From contig DATGZX010000350.1 of NCBI GenBank assembly GCA_035296965.1, positions 1 through 46,729 on the forward strand: 46,729 nt of DNA, read 5' to 3'. Position 1 is the stretch's first letter. Every line of letters starts with the position of its first letter. Both the position numbers and the translations under genes were made by a program. A model generated the notes under the pieces. That model did not search any database, had not been told where the DNA came from, and saw only the letters and a list, made by a program, of their open reading frames with translations. Shown piece by piece: positions 25,104-34,831 of this stretch. The DNA comes from DATGZX01 sp035296965. Its GTDB lineage: Bacteria; Planctomycetota; Planctomycetia; Gemmatales; Gemmataceae.

Positions 25104-28100
25104 ATGAACCCCCTGCAAATTCGCCTTGCTTCGTTGCGGCGTAGGCTGTGGCTGGTCGTCAGCTTTCGGGGGGGGTCGCTGGTATGCGCGATTCTTCTGC
25201 TGGCGGCGGCAGGTACGGGGTTGATCGATTGGCGCGTGCACTTGCCCAGCTTGATCCGGGCTTCGTTGCTGACCGGTTCGGTGGGCCTGGCGGGATTTGT
25301 CTCGTACCGTTACTTCTTGCTCCCTTTGCTCGCCAAGGCAGACGATTTGACATTGGCCCTGAAGGTCGAGGCCCGCTATCCCGCCCTTAATGATTCTTTT
25401 GCCAGTGCGGTGCAGTTTTTGGAACAACGTTCCGACGACGAACCCTTCTGCTCGGCAAGCTTGCGACGGGAAGCGGTGCAACGGGCGCTGGAGCGAACCA
25501 AAAAGTACGATTTCGCTCCCGTAGTGGATACGCGCGGAGTGCGCACGGCGGGTTTGTCGTTTGCCAGCGCGGCTACGCTTGCTGTGGCCTTGAGCTTCCT
25601 CTATCCGCAAGCGGCATGGACCGCCTTCCTCCGCCTGACCGACCCGTTCGGCAGTCACGATTGGCCTCGACAGACTCAACTCAAAATCGACGCCCCAGTT
25701 CGCATTGCCCGCGGCGAAGCCTACGAAATCAAGGCACTCGTAACGGGGTTTGTTCCAGAAAGGGCCACCGTCGAGTACCGGTTCGGCCAAGCTGGGTTAC
25801 AGCAGGATTCCTATGAATTGAAGCGCTCGGAGACTGTCGCTGCCGGGACCCTCACGGCTCGCCTGGATCCTAGCCGAGTGCAGCATGACTTTCTCTTCCA
25901 GGTCCGAGCGAATGACGCCGTATCTCCCTGGACGAACGTCAAGGTGCTGCCCCCGCCACAAATTGTCGCGTTCGAAGGCAGACCATCTCCCCAAATCAGG
26001 CTCGTCTATCCAGAATACACGGACATTCCTGAGGCCAATCTGCCGGATGGCACTACAAGTCTAGAAGCTCCGGCGGGCACGCAGGTCTTTCTGCGGGCCG
26101 CGACGGACCGCCCCATTGCTCGCGCTTGGCTCGAGTATCCGCAGGAGCTGGGGCCAGCTTTGACTGTCGCTTCCTTGATCAGTTCGTTAGCCCACGCCCC
26201 ATTTTCGGTCAGCTCACCAGCCGAGGGCTGGAGCAGCACTATCAACTACACCGGCGCCCGACTCGCAGCCTGGAGGCAGATCCCTGCCCATCTCGAACGT
26301 GGCGGCCAGGTATTCAGTTTGGAGTTCGTCGCCCGCGTGAGCGGAACTTTTGCCCTGCACGTCGAGGATGAACTAAACATTGGCAATACGCGGCTGCTGG
26401 AACTGCACACAATCCCGGACCCGGCCCCAGTCGTGAATCTGCAGCGTCCCTCGCGGGTGCAGAACAGCCTGGATGTCTTGCCGGATGCGGAGATTACGCT
26501 CCAGACACTGGCGGAGGATCCACTCTACGCACTTCGCTCTGTCGGATTGGAAGTTCGGCGGAAAAGAGGCGCGGAGCCCGTCGCTGAACTGGGGAGATTG
26601 CCCCTCTACGATCACGAGATGATCGGGAATGGGGCGGCGCAATTGCTTTCAAACATGTCTGCCGCGCCGCTGAAGTCCAGCTTCGCTCCATTCCGCTTGC
26701 GCCCCCGGCAGTTGGTGTTCCAGGGCCGATGGCCCCTCAGCCCGCTCAAGCTTCGCGAGGGCGATATAGTAACGATCCAGGCAAGCGCAGACGACTTTGA
26801 CGATATCACCGTGCATAAACAACCCGGCCGCAGTCATGAGATTGAGCTTCATGTCGTAAGCCCGCTGGCCTTGGATCTCGCTCTCAATGAGATGCAGGCC
26901 CAAATTCAGCAAGAGCTTCTCCGGGAAGAGAAATTACAACAAGAAGCACTGGCGAAGGTCATCCCAGCAGAAACCCATGCGCGAACCAACGAGGGCCGAC
27001 TGCAACCTCAGCACCTCGACGATCTTTTGCAAGCAGAGCAGCTCCAGCAACAGGTCCGTTCACGACTGGGCACCAAGGAAGAAGGACTTCGCGCTGCCGT
27101 CGCGCGTGTACAGCAAACGCTGCGCGACAATCATTTACCTCGGTCTGCAACGCAAGATCGTATAGATGCCGTCGCCGCGGAGCTGGACCGATTGGCTCGA
27201 GAAGAAATGGAGCCAATCGAGCCTCTCCTGACCGAGGCTCGTAAGGGAACCCAGGTGCCGGCTGAAAAACCTTCTCTGAATGAGAAAGATAGAGCCCCTT
27301 TGCCCAAAGCGCGCAAGCATCAGGAGGAGGTCAAAAAAACTTTGACCGAGCTTCTCAAGCTTCTCGAGCCTTGGAGCACCACTCGTGAAGTGAAAGGCGA
27401 AGCCAAATCCATCCTTCAGGAGCAACGCACCCTTGCCGCACAGACGGCCAAACTTGCAGAAAAAACCAAACCAGGTGAGGAAGTCCACAATCTCCGGCCC
27501 GAGTTGAAATCCGAATTGGACAAGACGGCGGACCTGCAAAACAAGCTTGCGGAACGAGCGAGCCAGCTCCTCGAGAAAATGGAGCGCCTGACTCAGAGTC
27601 GCCAAAAGCAGGATCCCGAGACGGCTCAAGCCTTGAAGGATGCCGCGGACAAGGGCAAAGAAAGCAATGTCTCGGGCAAGATGCAAGACGCGGAAAAAAG
27701 TGTGCGCGCGAACAACCTGGCGAAGGCAGGCAGCGAGCAGCGCGCGAGCGCCCAGGGCATGGAGGAAGTCGTAAAGGCACTCGAAGAGCGGCGCGAAGAA
27801 GAGCTGGACAGGCTCATCAAGAAAATGAAGAACGCTGAAGAGAAACTCGCAGATCTTACGGAGCGTCAGGACCGGCTGCAGAAGAAGACGAAGGAAGCAA
27901 GCCAAATCTCCGACCCAGCCAAGCGCCAGGAAGAATTGAAACGCCTTGCCCGCGAGCAAGAGCAATTGCAACGCGAATCGCAGGAAATGGTACGCGAGCT
28001 TTCACGCTTGCGGGCAGAAGGTGCGGGCCAGACTTTGAGCCAGGCGTCCAGCCGGATGAACCAGGCAGGTCGGCGGATGGGCCAACCGGAAGAAGCGGCT

Positions 28101-28931
28101 CAGCAGCAAGACGAAGCCCTCGATCGCCTCGACGACGCGCAGCAGCAACTCCAGCAAGCACGCGAGGAAGCGGAGGATGAACTGGCCCGCGAAAAACTTG
28201 CCAGGATTGCCGATGTGATCCGCGGGTTGCGTGAACGGCAGCAGTCCTTGACCTTGGAGTCGGGCCGCCTCCAGCGAGAGGTCTTGGAACAGAAAGAATG
28301 GTCTCGCGCACTCCGCGCCAGCCTGGTCAGCCTGGCCGGAGCTCAGAAGGTACTAGCTGAGGAAACCGAATCCATTACGAAGGATAAACTGGAGGGGACC
28401 AAGGTCTTTGCCCATCTGCTGCGCAGAGCGGCGCTGGCCATGAAGCAAGCAGCGGAACGCATGGATGCCCGCGTGAATCCTCCCGATCCGGGGCCTGACG
28501 GCAACGATGGCGGGCTCAACGTGCCCTTGGAGAATGCTGCAGACGCGGAGACTCAAAAGCTGCAAAAGCTTGCCCTCCACCGGATCGACCAGTTGCTCGA
28601 GGCTTTGAAATCGGAAGGTGGCTCCTCCGGTCAGCCATCCGCCAAGCCAAAATCCGGAGAAAAGAAGCAAGGTGAGGGGAAACAGGAAGGTGGCAAAGAA
28701 GAAAACGCTGGCGAGAGTTTGCCTCCGCTGGGCCAACTGCAAATCCTGCGAGGCTTGCAGCAAGAAATTAACGAGCGAACTCAGGCATTTGCCAAGGAGC
28801 ATCCCAACGGCAAGGAGCTGACCGTGCAGCAACATGCAGAGCTGAAAGGTCTACAGCAGGAGCAGCAAGAAATCCGCGATCTATTCCATGAGCTGACCGC
28901 CCCTGTCGAAGCCCCAGGAGAGAAAAAATGA
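25104..28931 (+). CDS. Large DUF4175-like membrane/coiled-coil protein
   Basis: A 1275-residue protein. It has two N-terminal membrane helices (about residues 20-70), then a helical block (KVEARYPALNDSFASAVQF..) and a third helix near residue 150. A large region of beta-sandwich-like repeats (~190-590) follows, and from ~600 to the end a very long Glu/Lys/Gln-rich coiled coil. This order is that of DUF4175-like giant proteins of planctomycetes and alphaproteobacteria; their role, perhaps envelope organisation, is not known. The ATG at 25104, with GGAG upstream and the hydrophobic start right after, is preferred over the open but non-coding-looking stretch upstream. Its stop overlaps the ATG of the next gene (ATGA). 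First of four packed genes. Confidence 0.8.
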   Translation: MNPLQIRLASLRRRLWLVVSFRGGSLVCAILLLAAAGTGLIDWRVHLPSLIRASLLTGSVGLAGFVSYRYFLLPLLAKADDLTLALKVEARYPALNDSFASAVQFLEQRSDDEPFCSASLRREAVQRALERTKKYDFAPVVDTRGVRTAGLSFASAATLAVALSFLYPQAAWTAFLRLTDPFGSHDWPRQTQLKIDAPVRIARGEAYEIKALVTGFVPERATVEYRFGQAGLQQDSYELKRSETVAAGTLTARLDPSRVQHDFLFQVRANDAVSPWTNVKVLPPPQIVAFEGRPSPQIRLVYPEYTDIPEANLPDGTTSLEAPAGTQVFLRAATDRPIARAWLEYPQELGPALTVASLISSLAHAPFSVSSPAEGWSSTINYTGARLAAWRQIPAHLERGGQVFSLEFVARVSGTFALHVEDELNIGNTRLLELHTIPDPAPVVNLQRPSRVQNSLDVLPDAEITLQTLAEDPLYALRSVGLEVRRKRGAEPVAELGRLPLYDHEMIGNGAAQLLSNMSAAPLKSSFAPFRLRPRQLVFQGRWPLSPLKLREGDIVTIQASADDFDDITVHKQPGRSHEIELHVVSPLALDLALNEMQAQIQQELLREEKLQQEALAKVIPAETHARTNEGRLQPQHLDDLLQAEQLQQQVRSRLGTKEEGLRAAVARVQQTLRDNHLPRSATQDRIDAVAAELDRLAREEMEPIEPLLTEARKGTQVPAEKPSLNEKDRAPLPKARKHQEEVKKTLTELLKLLEPWSTTREVKGEAKSILQEQRTLAAQTAKLAEKTKPGEEVHNLRPELKSELDKTADLQNKLAERASQLLEKMERLTQSRQKQDPETAQALKDAADKGKESNVSGKMQDAEKSVRANNLAKAGSEQRASAQGMEEVVKALEERREEELDRLIKKMKNAEEKLADLTERQDRLQKKTKEASQISDPAKRQEELKRLAREQEQLQRESQEMVRELSRLRAEGAGQTLSQASSRMNQAGRRMGQPEEAAQQQDEALDRLDDAQQQLQQAREEAEDELAREKLARIADVIRGLRERQQSLTLESGRLQREVLEQKEWSRALRASLVSLAGAQKVLAEETESITKDKLEGTKVFAHLLRRAALAMKQAAERMDARVNPPDPGPDGNDGGLNVPLENAADAETQKLQKLALHRIDQLLEALKSEGGSSGQPSAKPKSGEKKQGEGKQEGGKEENAGESLPPLGQLQILRGLQQEINERTQAFAKEHPNGKELTVQQHAELKGLQQEQQEIRDLFHELTAPVEAPGEKK

Positions 28932-29704
28932 TTCGCAGCGCGCTCTGTGGCTTGCTCGCAGTTTTTCTGACATGGGGCGGACAAGCCTGCGCGGACGCCC
29001 GCGCTCAAGAACAGCCCGAGCCGCCGGCGCGTCTGAAGAAGAAGGCCAAACCCCAACAGCCGCCCACGGCTCCAGACAAGAAACCGGAGAAGCTTCCCGA
29101 GAAAAAGTCCGAGGCATCCCCCAAGCCGGAGGCAAAGAAACCCGGAGAATCCGGGGAAGACCCGGAGAAGGACGCACTGGAACTCGAGCAGAAAATGCAG
29201 GAAGCCAAGAAGCGCCTCTCGGAGAATTTTAAGTTAGCCGATGACCGGTTGGAAAAGAAAGACGCCGGCGAAGGAACGCAACAGGTTCAGCGTGACATCG
29301 TTCACGACCTGGACGAGCTGATCGACCAGACCCAGCGTTTGCAGCAACAGCAAGAGCAACAACAAAGCAGCTCTTCTTCGAGTTCGTCGAGCCAGCGCAA
29401 TCAACAAGCCCGCAGACGCAGGATGCAGAGAGGCCGCTCATCCGCCAGGCGGCCGATGCCGACTCCAGAGCAAGAGAGCACGAACAATCAAGCAATGGGC
29501 AACCTTCGAAAGTACGGCCAGGAGCAACAAGATAACATGAGCAAGATCGCGGACCTTTACAAGGACGTTTGGGGTCACCTACCCGAAACGCTTCGTCAGG
29601 AAATGGACCAGTACTCTCGGGAACAGTTCATGGCAAAGTACAACGAACTCCTGAAGCAGTATTATTCCACCATCGCTGAAAAAGGCCGAAAGACCAAAGA
29701 ATAG
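28928..29704 (+). CDS. Secreted Gln/Lys-rich coiled-coil protein
   Basis: Not recognised as a named family. The 258-residue product has a signal peptide (hydrophobic to about residue 20, cleavage likely near ACADARA). A Pro/Lys/Glu low-complexity stretch follows (to ~90), then a short coiled coil (EQKMQEAKKRLSENFKLADD). A Gln and Ser run lies near residues 138-160, and a folded-looking C-terminus (~190-250: VWGHLPETLRQEMDQYSREQ) comes last. Its ATGA overlap with the DUF4175-like gene points to coupled translation; the two may interact through coiled coils in the periplasm. Confidence 0.75.
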   Translation: MIRSALCGLLAVFLTWGGQACADARAQEQPEPPARLKKKAKPQQPPTAPDKKPEKLPEKKSEASPKPEAKKPGESGEDPEKDALELEQKMQEAKKRLSENFKLADDRLEKKDAGEGTQQVQRDIVHDLDELIDQTQRLQQQQEQQQSSSSSSSSSQRNQQARRRRMQRGRSSARRPMPTPEQESTNNQAMGNLRKYGQEQQDNMSKIADLYKDVWGHLPETLRQEMDQYSREQFMAKYNELLKQYYSTIAEKGRKTKE

Positions 29705-29743
29705 CCTTGGGCCAAAGCCCATCCCACTATAGGAGCATGCTGT

Positions 29744-30829
29744 ATGTGGACTCGCCGGCAATTCCTTTCACGAACCGGTGTCGCGGGTTTAAGCATAGTT
29801 GCGGGCACGCGCGCCCTTGGAAAAGACGACGAGGATACTCTTCCGGACGGCAGCGCGGCCAAGAACATGATCACTCCGGCGGCCCAAGAGGCCATCGACC
29901 GGGGCCTCGCTTACCTGGCCCGCGTGCAACACAATGATGGAGCCTTCGGAACTGTGCAGTACTACGGCAACGTCGCCGTCACCAGCTTGGCGGCGCTTGC
30001 CATGATGTCAGGAGGACACCAGCCCGGTCGAGGCGCTTACGGAGACAACGTGACTCGAGCGCTCCGCTACATTCTGGATCAAGCGGACGGGGGCTACCTC
30101 AAGAGTTCCACGGGCACCTCGCACGGCCCTATGTACGGGCACGGCTTCGGCACCCTATTCCTTGCAGAGATTTACGGCATGGTGAACACCCAGCCGTTGC
30201 GCGACCAGCTGCGCGACACTCTCAAGGCAGCAGTCAAGTTAATCGTCGACCACCAGAATGTCGAAGGGGGCTGGCGTTACTTCCCGATCAGCCAGGACGC
30301 TGACGTAAGCGTGACGATCTGCCAAATCATGGCGCTTCGGGCAGCCCGCAATGCGGGATTTTATGTGCCCAAATCAACCGTGGACCAATGCATCAGGTAC
30401 GTCAAGAATTGCCAGGATCGCGACGGAGGCTTTCGTTACCAGATGCAGGGTGGGATGTCGCAGTTCGCCCGCAGCGCGGCCGGCGTCGTCGCCCTTTACT
30501 GCGCCGGTGTGTACAAGGGGCCAGAGGTGGAGAATGGTCTCCGGTATCTGATGCAGTTCAAACCGGGCAGTACCGGAGTCTACCGGCAGGACGTGCAAAT
30601 GCATTACTTCTATGGCCACTACTACGCGGCCCAAGCCATGTGGACGGCGGGCGGCCATTATTGGGCTGACTGGTACCCAGCCATTCGGGATGAACTCCTC
30701 AGACATTCTGATCACAGCAAGCAATCCGGCTGCTGGCAAGACCATCGCTTCAGTGCGGACTATGCCACAGCAATGGCCTGCATTATTTTGCAGATCCCGA
30801 ACAATTACTTGCCGATCTTGCAAAAGTGA
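29744..30829 (+). CDS. Tat-exported prenyltransferase/squalene-oxidase-repeat protein
   Basis: A 361-residue protein with a twin-arginine signal (RRQFLSRTGVAGLSIV, residues 4-19). It has several alpha-alpha barrel repeats of the prenyltransferase/squalene cyclase type: IDRGLAYLARVQHNDGAFG, IVDHQNVEGGWRY, YVKNCQDRDGGFRYQ, and GLRYLMQFKPGS. I see no DxDD cyclase motif, so an enzymatic cyclase role is doubtful. Such proteins are frequent in planctomycetes in operons with DUF4175-like and von Willebrand-factor proteins. The start is 39 bp after the preceding stop. Its own stop overlaps the GTG of the next gene. Confidence 0.85.
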   Translation: MWTRRQFLSRTGVAGLSIVAGTRALGKDDEDTLPDGSAAKNMITPAAQEAIDRGLAYLARVQHNDGAFGTVQYYGNVAVTSLAALAMMSGGHQPGRGAYGDNVTRALRYILDQADGGYLKSSTGTSHGPMYGHGFGTLFLAEIYGMVNTQPLRDQLRDTLKAAVKLIVDHQNVEGGWRYFPISQDADVSVTICQIMALRAARNAGFYVPKSTVDQCIRYVKNCQDRDGGFRYQMQGGMSQFARSAAGVVALYCAGVYKGPEVENGLRYLMQFKPGSTGVYRQDVQMHYFYGHYYAAQAMWTAGGHYWADWYPAIRDELLRHSDHSKQSGCWQDHRFSADYATAMACIILQIPNNYLPILQK

Positions 30830-32226
30830 AAGCTCGATCTTCGACATCAGTGTCCATGTACGGCGCGCTTGCCATCGTCGCCATCGCTGCCCTTTGGGCG
30901 AGCGGTAGCGACTGTTCTCCCCTCGCCCCGGTACTCCGGGGAGAGGGGTCGGGGGTGAGGGGCCTTGGCCGGGGATCGTTCGTCCCCCTCACCCCCGACC
31001 CCTCTCCCCCGAAGCGGGGGCGAGGGGAGATTATTATGTGCCGCTCACCTTGCGAGATCGTCGCACTTGGGGATCGGACCTCGGCCCCTAGTTTTGACCT
31101 CGCTACTGCGGATGTCGCTGTCACTTCCGGTCCTCTCGATCGACTGTCAGAGGACTGGTCGCTGGCGCTGGGCGGGCAGAATCCAATCCAGGCAAAAGCA
31201 AGTCAAATCATCGGGTTGCGCCGCACGAACCTCACCGTGCCGGCGCCCCCGCAAGAGGAGCAGGTCATCCTGGTAAACGGCGATCAGATTCCGGGATCCT
31301 TGCTCCAGGTCACAGGCGAGCGGGTGCGCTTCCGGGCACAAGTCGGCGTTGAACAGGAACTGACCCTGCCTTTGTCGGCAATTTCGGTTCTTTGGCTCAC
31401 CTCTCCAGACGACGCCGAAGACAGCACGGCGGTTCGGCGGCGCCTGGCTAGCGAGCGGCGCAAACGGGATACCCTCCTCTTTCGCAATGGCGACCGTGTC
31501 GATGGGATGTTGGCCGGATTCGAAGGCGAGACCGTGCGCTTCCAGGGAGCGAACGGCAAGCCCTTCCAGGTTGAGCGCGCCAACGTGGCAGCAATCGCCC
31601 TGAACACCGAGTTGGCGAGACCACTGCGGCAGGCAGGGATCTACGGCCGAGCGATTCTGGCCAACGGCTGCCGGCTTTCCCTGGCTTCTGTCCATACCGA
31701 CGGGCAAATGTTGCTTGGAAAGACATTGTTCAAAGGTAGCGTGCGCGTACCCCTGGACCAGGTCCGGGCACTCGATTGGCGCCAAGGCTGCGCGGTCTAT
31801 CTATCAGATTCGAATCCCAAAAAATATGAATGCACGCCATTCCTAGATCTACAGTGGCCATATGCGCGCGATGCCGGCGTGGCTGGTGGCGAAATACGCC
31901 TTGGCGGCAGCAGTTACGATAAGGGAATCGGCATGCACTCAGGGAGCAGGCTCACCTATGACCTGGGAGGCAAGTTTCGCTGGTTCGAGGCTAGCGTTGG
32001 TCTCGACGACCGTTCCCGCCAGCACGGGAGCGCGAGACTCGAAATACTCGTCGACGGCAAGGCCCAGGATTTGGGCCCGGCTCGGGAATTGACCGGTGCA
32101 GGACAGGCCCGGAGGATCCGAATATCCATCGCAGGAGCACGTGAACTCAGGCTCGGAGTGGGATTCGGACCTCGCGGGGATGTGCAAGGTCACGTCGATT
32201 GGGCGGACGCGCGGCTGATAAAATAG
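30826..32226 (+). CDS. NPCBM-domain secreted protein with a repeat element inside its N-terminus
   Basis: A 466-residue protein starting at GTG 30826, overlapping the previous stop (GTGA). Residues ~10-30 form a signal helix (MYGALAIVAIAALWASG). Residues ~31-67 are encoded by a GC-rich inverted repeat (30917-31029) and read like low-complexity filler (LTPDPSPPKRGRG). The middle has two similar beta modules: VILVNGDQIPGSLLQVTGERVRF near 147 and TLLFRNGDRVDGMLAGFEGETVRF near 220. The C-terminal ~135 residues are an NPCBM carbohydrate-binding-type domain (SYDKGIGMHSGSRLTYDLGG). It is probably exported and binds glycans or scaffolds. Last of the four-gene run. Confidence 0.8.
   Translation: MKARSSTSVSMYGALAIVAIAALWASGSDCSPLAPVLRGEGSGVRGLGRGSFVPLTPDPSPPKRGRGEIIMCRSPCEIVALGDRTSAPSFDLATADVAVTSGPLDRLSEDWSLALGGQNPIQAKASQIIGLRRTNLTVPAPPQEEQVILVNGDQIPGSLLQVTGERVRFRAQVGVEQELTLPLSAISVLWLTSPDDAEDSTAVRRRLASERRKRDTLLFRNGDRVDGMLAGFEGETVRFQGANGKPFQVERANVAAIALNTELARPLRQAGIYGRAILANGCRLSLASVHTDGQMLLGKTLFKGSVRVPLDQVRALDWRQGCAVYLSDSNPKKYECTPFLDLQWPYARDAGVAGGEIRLGGSSYDKGIGMHSGSRLTYDLGGKFRWFEASVGLDDRSRQHGSARLEILVDGKAQDLGPARELTGAGQARRIRISIAGARELRLGVGFGPRGDVQGHVDWADARLIK
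30917..31029. repeat. GC-rich inverted repeat inserted in frame in a coding region
   Basis: The arms at ~30917-30962 and ~30984-31029 are nearly perfect complements (CTCCCCTCGCCCC..GGTCGGGGGTGAGGGG type). They are separated by a ~21-nt spacer. Each arm contains its own small hairpin (CCCCGGTACTCCGGGG). The element adds no stop and keeps frame. Related GC-rich fragments occur near 8320, 15069-15150 and 45050. Confidence 0.85.
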
Positions 32227-32283
32227 CTGGGAATAAATGCTGGAGTGCGGATGCGAGTGTCGTGCCAGCCAAAGGCATGCCCG

Positions 32284-32514
32284 CTAGCACACCTCGATTT
32301 CATTGGCCAGGATAGGCAACTCTCCTAGCTCCATGGCGGCGTGCTGGGCCAGTTGCTTGGCATGATAGGTCGTCGCTCGCCCCTGGAGGATGACACCGTC
32401 ATGGCGGACAATGATCCGAAGACCGCGCACACGACTACCCAGCCTGCGCTGGATTATCAATTCCAGATGATCCACGGGTGCAATGATCGGCTCCGCAATT
32501 GCTGACGCGTTCAT
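32284..32514 (-). CDS. Small BON-domain protein
   Basis: A 76-residue protein that is little more than one BON domain: LELIIQRRLGSRVRGLRI, VRHDGVILQGRATTYHAKQL, LGELPILANEIEV. BON domains bind membranes or phospholipid-like ligands and are usually periplasmic, but no signal peptide is visible here. ATG 32514 is used; a longer start at 32574 adds a Cys-rich stretch unlike the family. Confidence 0.75.
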   Translation of the reverse strand: MNASAIAEPIIAPVDHLELIIQRRLGSRVRGLRIIVRHDGVILQGRATTYHAKQLAQHAAMELGELPILANEIEVC

Positions 32515-33173
32515 GGCATTCCGACTCTCAAAACAATAGCGACACAAATCCAGTAAAGGCAACCTGCACGACAAGAGCCCTGCACGTTCGCCTCACGCTA
32601 AGGCAAACCAATTGCTTCCCGGCAAAGTCAGGATCTTGAACGGGCGCCGGATGAGAGGAATTCGGAACGGCGAAGCGTGCGGAAAGGAGAGCTCGGGTGG
32701 CCCTCACCGCTGGCAAACCACGGCTTCCCCAGTGCCGATCACCGGCGCAGGAAAACCGACCTCGCCCTCCGTGGTTCGGGCCCCGGGACGTTGCCATCCT
32801 GGGCAGGATTGCATCCAGCATCCTCTAGGTTGCCACGCTAGCAATTGATAGGAGGCGCGTCAACCAAGAAACGGGATATCGCGGATTCCCGCCACCCCTT
32901 CCCCGCGATTTCTCTCTGCCCGAGCCGTCCATCCCTACGTGTTCAAGAAACTTTACCCGATCTCTTTAGTTTTTTCGAGTTGCCGCAGAAGAATATCTTA
33001 CCCATTCTGCCAATTTGGGTCCTTTTCCCTGAACTAGGATGGTTCTCGCGATTATGCCGAAAAGTTCAAGCCTACCGGTTCTATGGCCGATCCTTCAGTC
33101 AAGGGCCGGAGTATGCCGGCGCGTCTGTTCCCGTAGGGGTTCAGCTCCACGGCCGTTGCTGGGGGAGGCGGGT
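32515..33173. other. Gene-free gap upstream of the BBP7 gene
   Basis: 659 bp between divergent genes. Open frames are present on both strands but none has a motif or ribosome site. The stretch 32960-33050 is AT-rich (TTTAGTTTTTTCGAG) and may hold the barrel-gene promoter. Nothing else seen. Confidence 0.4.
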
Positions 33174-34424
33174 ATGAGGAAATGGTGGAGGGGTGTGGCA
33201 TTCATGGCTTTGGGCGTGGCGGGGACCGCCTCGGCACAGGCCCCCCTTGGGCCCGGCTCGGACGGCCGACCACCGATTACGGAACCCGTCCCCCTGGCGC
33301 CGTCAGCGCTTGGGAATCTCCCCTCGAGCATGACCTCGTCCCTTGGCATTCATCCGGGGACGGCTCCAGCGCAGCCGCAGGTTCCGGACTCGCCCAATTC
33401 TCTCCCGGGAGACATCTCGAACGCTTGGGCTCAAGATGAAGACTACGAGCCAGGCACCTGGTATTCGAGTCTTGGGTTTCTGGGTCTGCAGCGGCAGAAA
33501 CTGGGCAATAGTGTTGCGGCGCTCCAGGACACTGCCAGCGGCGGCATTGATACCGGCAACCCTCCTCCCGCCGGCGCGCCCGTCGCTGCGAATTTCAACG
33601 ATATCAGTCCTCGATTCAATTACGGTACCCGCGTCACCGTTGGTTATCACTGGGACACCAGTGCGATTGAAGCTAGCGGCTTTTACATGTCGCAAAGCAC
33701 CGCTTCCCGGACCTATGCCAATCCGGGTAGGCTCGACACGTTCTTCAACGTCAACGGCAATCCCCTCAATGCACCGCTCGGTTTCGAGGGCGACAACGGC
33801 ATGTGGCTGCAGGACGACATCCTCCGCCTGCAGTTCAACACAGCCATGGGCAGCGGCGAAGTCAATTACCGCTGGTGGTTGGGAAAAGACTCCGACTTTA
33901 GCTGGTCGATCGGCGTTCGCTTCCTTGATTTGTATGAACGCCTGGGCTTCTACGCCGGCGACGACGACCTAACCGTGTTCGGCAGCAACGGCAAGCCCGA
34001 CCCCGTCCTCCAGGCAACCTACACTACAACGACGCAGAATCGCCTAGTGGCTCCCCAGTTGGGCCTCGAATGGGACAAGGCGATCAACACCTGGCTGGCG
34101 TTCACCCTGACAGCCAAAGGGGCATGGGGCGCGAATTTTCTGGATGTCAATACCCTTCTCCAGCGCGGCGACGGCTTGGTTGGCTTCGCCGGTGGCCGCA
34201 GTCAGACTATCTTTAGCCAGATGTACGAAGGCGGCGCGTTCCTCGACTTCTATCTCATGGACAATGCCCGGCTCCGTGCTGGCTACAACCTGATGTGGAT
34301 AGTAGACGTGGCCGAGGCTGTCGATCAAATCGATTACAACCTGGCCAACCAGAATGGCCGCACCAACAATCACGGCAGTGTCTTCTACCACGGACCTTCG
34401 GTGGAGTTCCAGGTGGTCTTTTAA
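33174..34424 (+). CDS. BBP7-family outer-membrane beta-barrel protein
   Basis: A 416-residue exported protein. It has a signal peptide (VAFMALGVAGTASAQA, cleavage near residue 20) and a proline-rich linker to ~75. A barrel-like sequence follows: alternating aromatic beta strands such as FNYGTRVTVGYHWD, DDILRLQFNTAMGSGEVNYR, WSIGVRFLDLYERLGFY, LRAGYNLMWIVDVAEAVDQI, ending in the VEFQVVF barrel signature with terminal Phe. The BBP7 group was first named from Rhodopirellula-type planctomycetes. GGGAGG precedes the ATG. Likely a porin-like surface protein; substrate unknown. Confidence 0.85.
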   Translation: MRKWWRGVAFMALGVAGTASAQAPLGPGSDGRPPITEPVPLAPSALGNLPSSMTSSLGIHPGTAPAQPQVPDSPNSLPGDISNAWAQDEDYEPGTWYSSLGFLGLQRQKLGNSVAALQDTASGGIDTGNPPPAGAPVAANFNDISPRFNYGTRVTVGYHWDTSAIEASGFYMSQSTASRTYANPGRLDTFFNVNGNPLNAPLGFEGDNGMWLQDDILRLQFNTAMGSGEVNYRWWLGKDSDFSWSIGVRFLDLYERLGFYAGDDDLTVFGSNGKPDPVLQATYTTTTQNRLVAPQLGLEWDKAINTWLAFTLTAKGAWGANFLDVNTLLQRGDGLVGFAGGRSQTIFSQMYEGGAFLDFYLMDNARLRAGYNLMWIVDVAEAVDQIDYNLANQNGRTNNHGSVFYHGPSVEFQVVF

Positions 34425-34473
34425 TCGAGCCGACCCTCGCCTGATCCCACCCTCCAGTATCGAATTCCACGTT

Positions 34474-34502
34474 CCCACGCTCCGGCGTGGGGACTTTTGT
34501 TT
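34474..34502 (+). terminator. Intrinsic terminator of the BBP7 gene
   Basis: CCCACGC (34474-34480) and GCGTGGG (34485-34491) form a perfect 7-bp stem with a TCCG loop, followed by GACTTTTGTTTTG, about 50 nt after the stop codon. Confidence 0.8.
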
Positions 34503-34831
34503 TGATGGTCCGCGTCGTCATGGTGCTTACCTTGCGCTTCCTTCATCGCCGGCGGAAACACACATCATCCGGCACTTCAATCTCCATTTGAATCCGCAAA
34601 ATCGCGAAAATTCTTTGAACCTTTCCTGTCTCGTTGCGTCTATCCAATGGCAGCGCGAATTCAGGGCATCGACAGATTAATCGCCGGCCGATGGAGATAG
34701 CAGTGTCGTCAACTTCCTTCGATCTACGTTTTGCACAGTCGCGCGAAGCCCGGCGCCCCGTCCTGCCGGCGCTTTCATTGCCGGCTTTTCCATTACGCTT
34801 GTGACACCCGGTCTCTCTAAGGGAAGCTTCC
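34503..34831. other. Gene-free gap before the tRNA array
   Basis: About 330 bp with no convincing coding frame. No promoter for the tRNA array is clear. Nothing else seen. Confidence 0.4.

Noticed and set aside
30374..31785. Minus-strand frames opposite the prenyltransferase-repeat and NPCBM genes
   Set aside because: Shadow frames; the plus-strand genes have clear domains and coupled starts.
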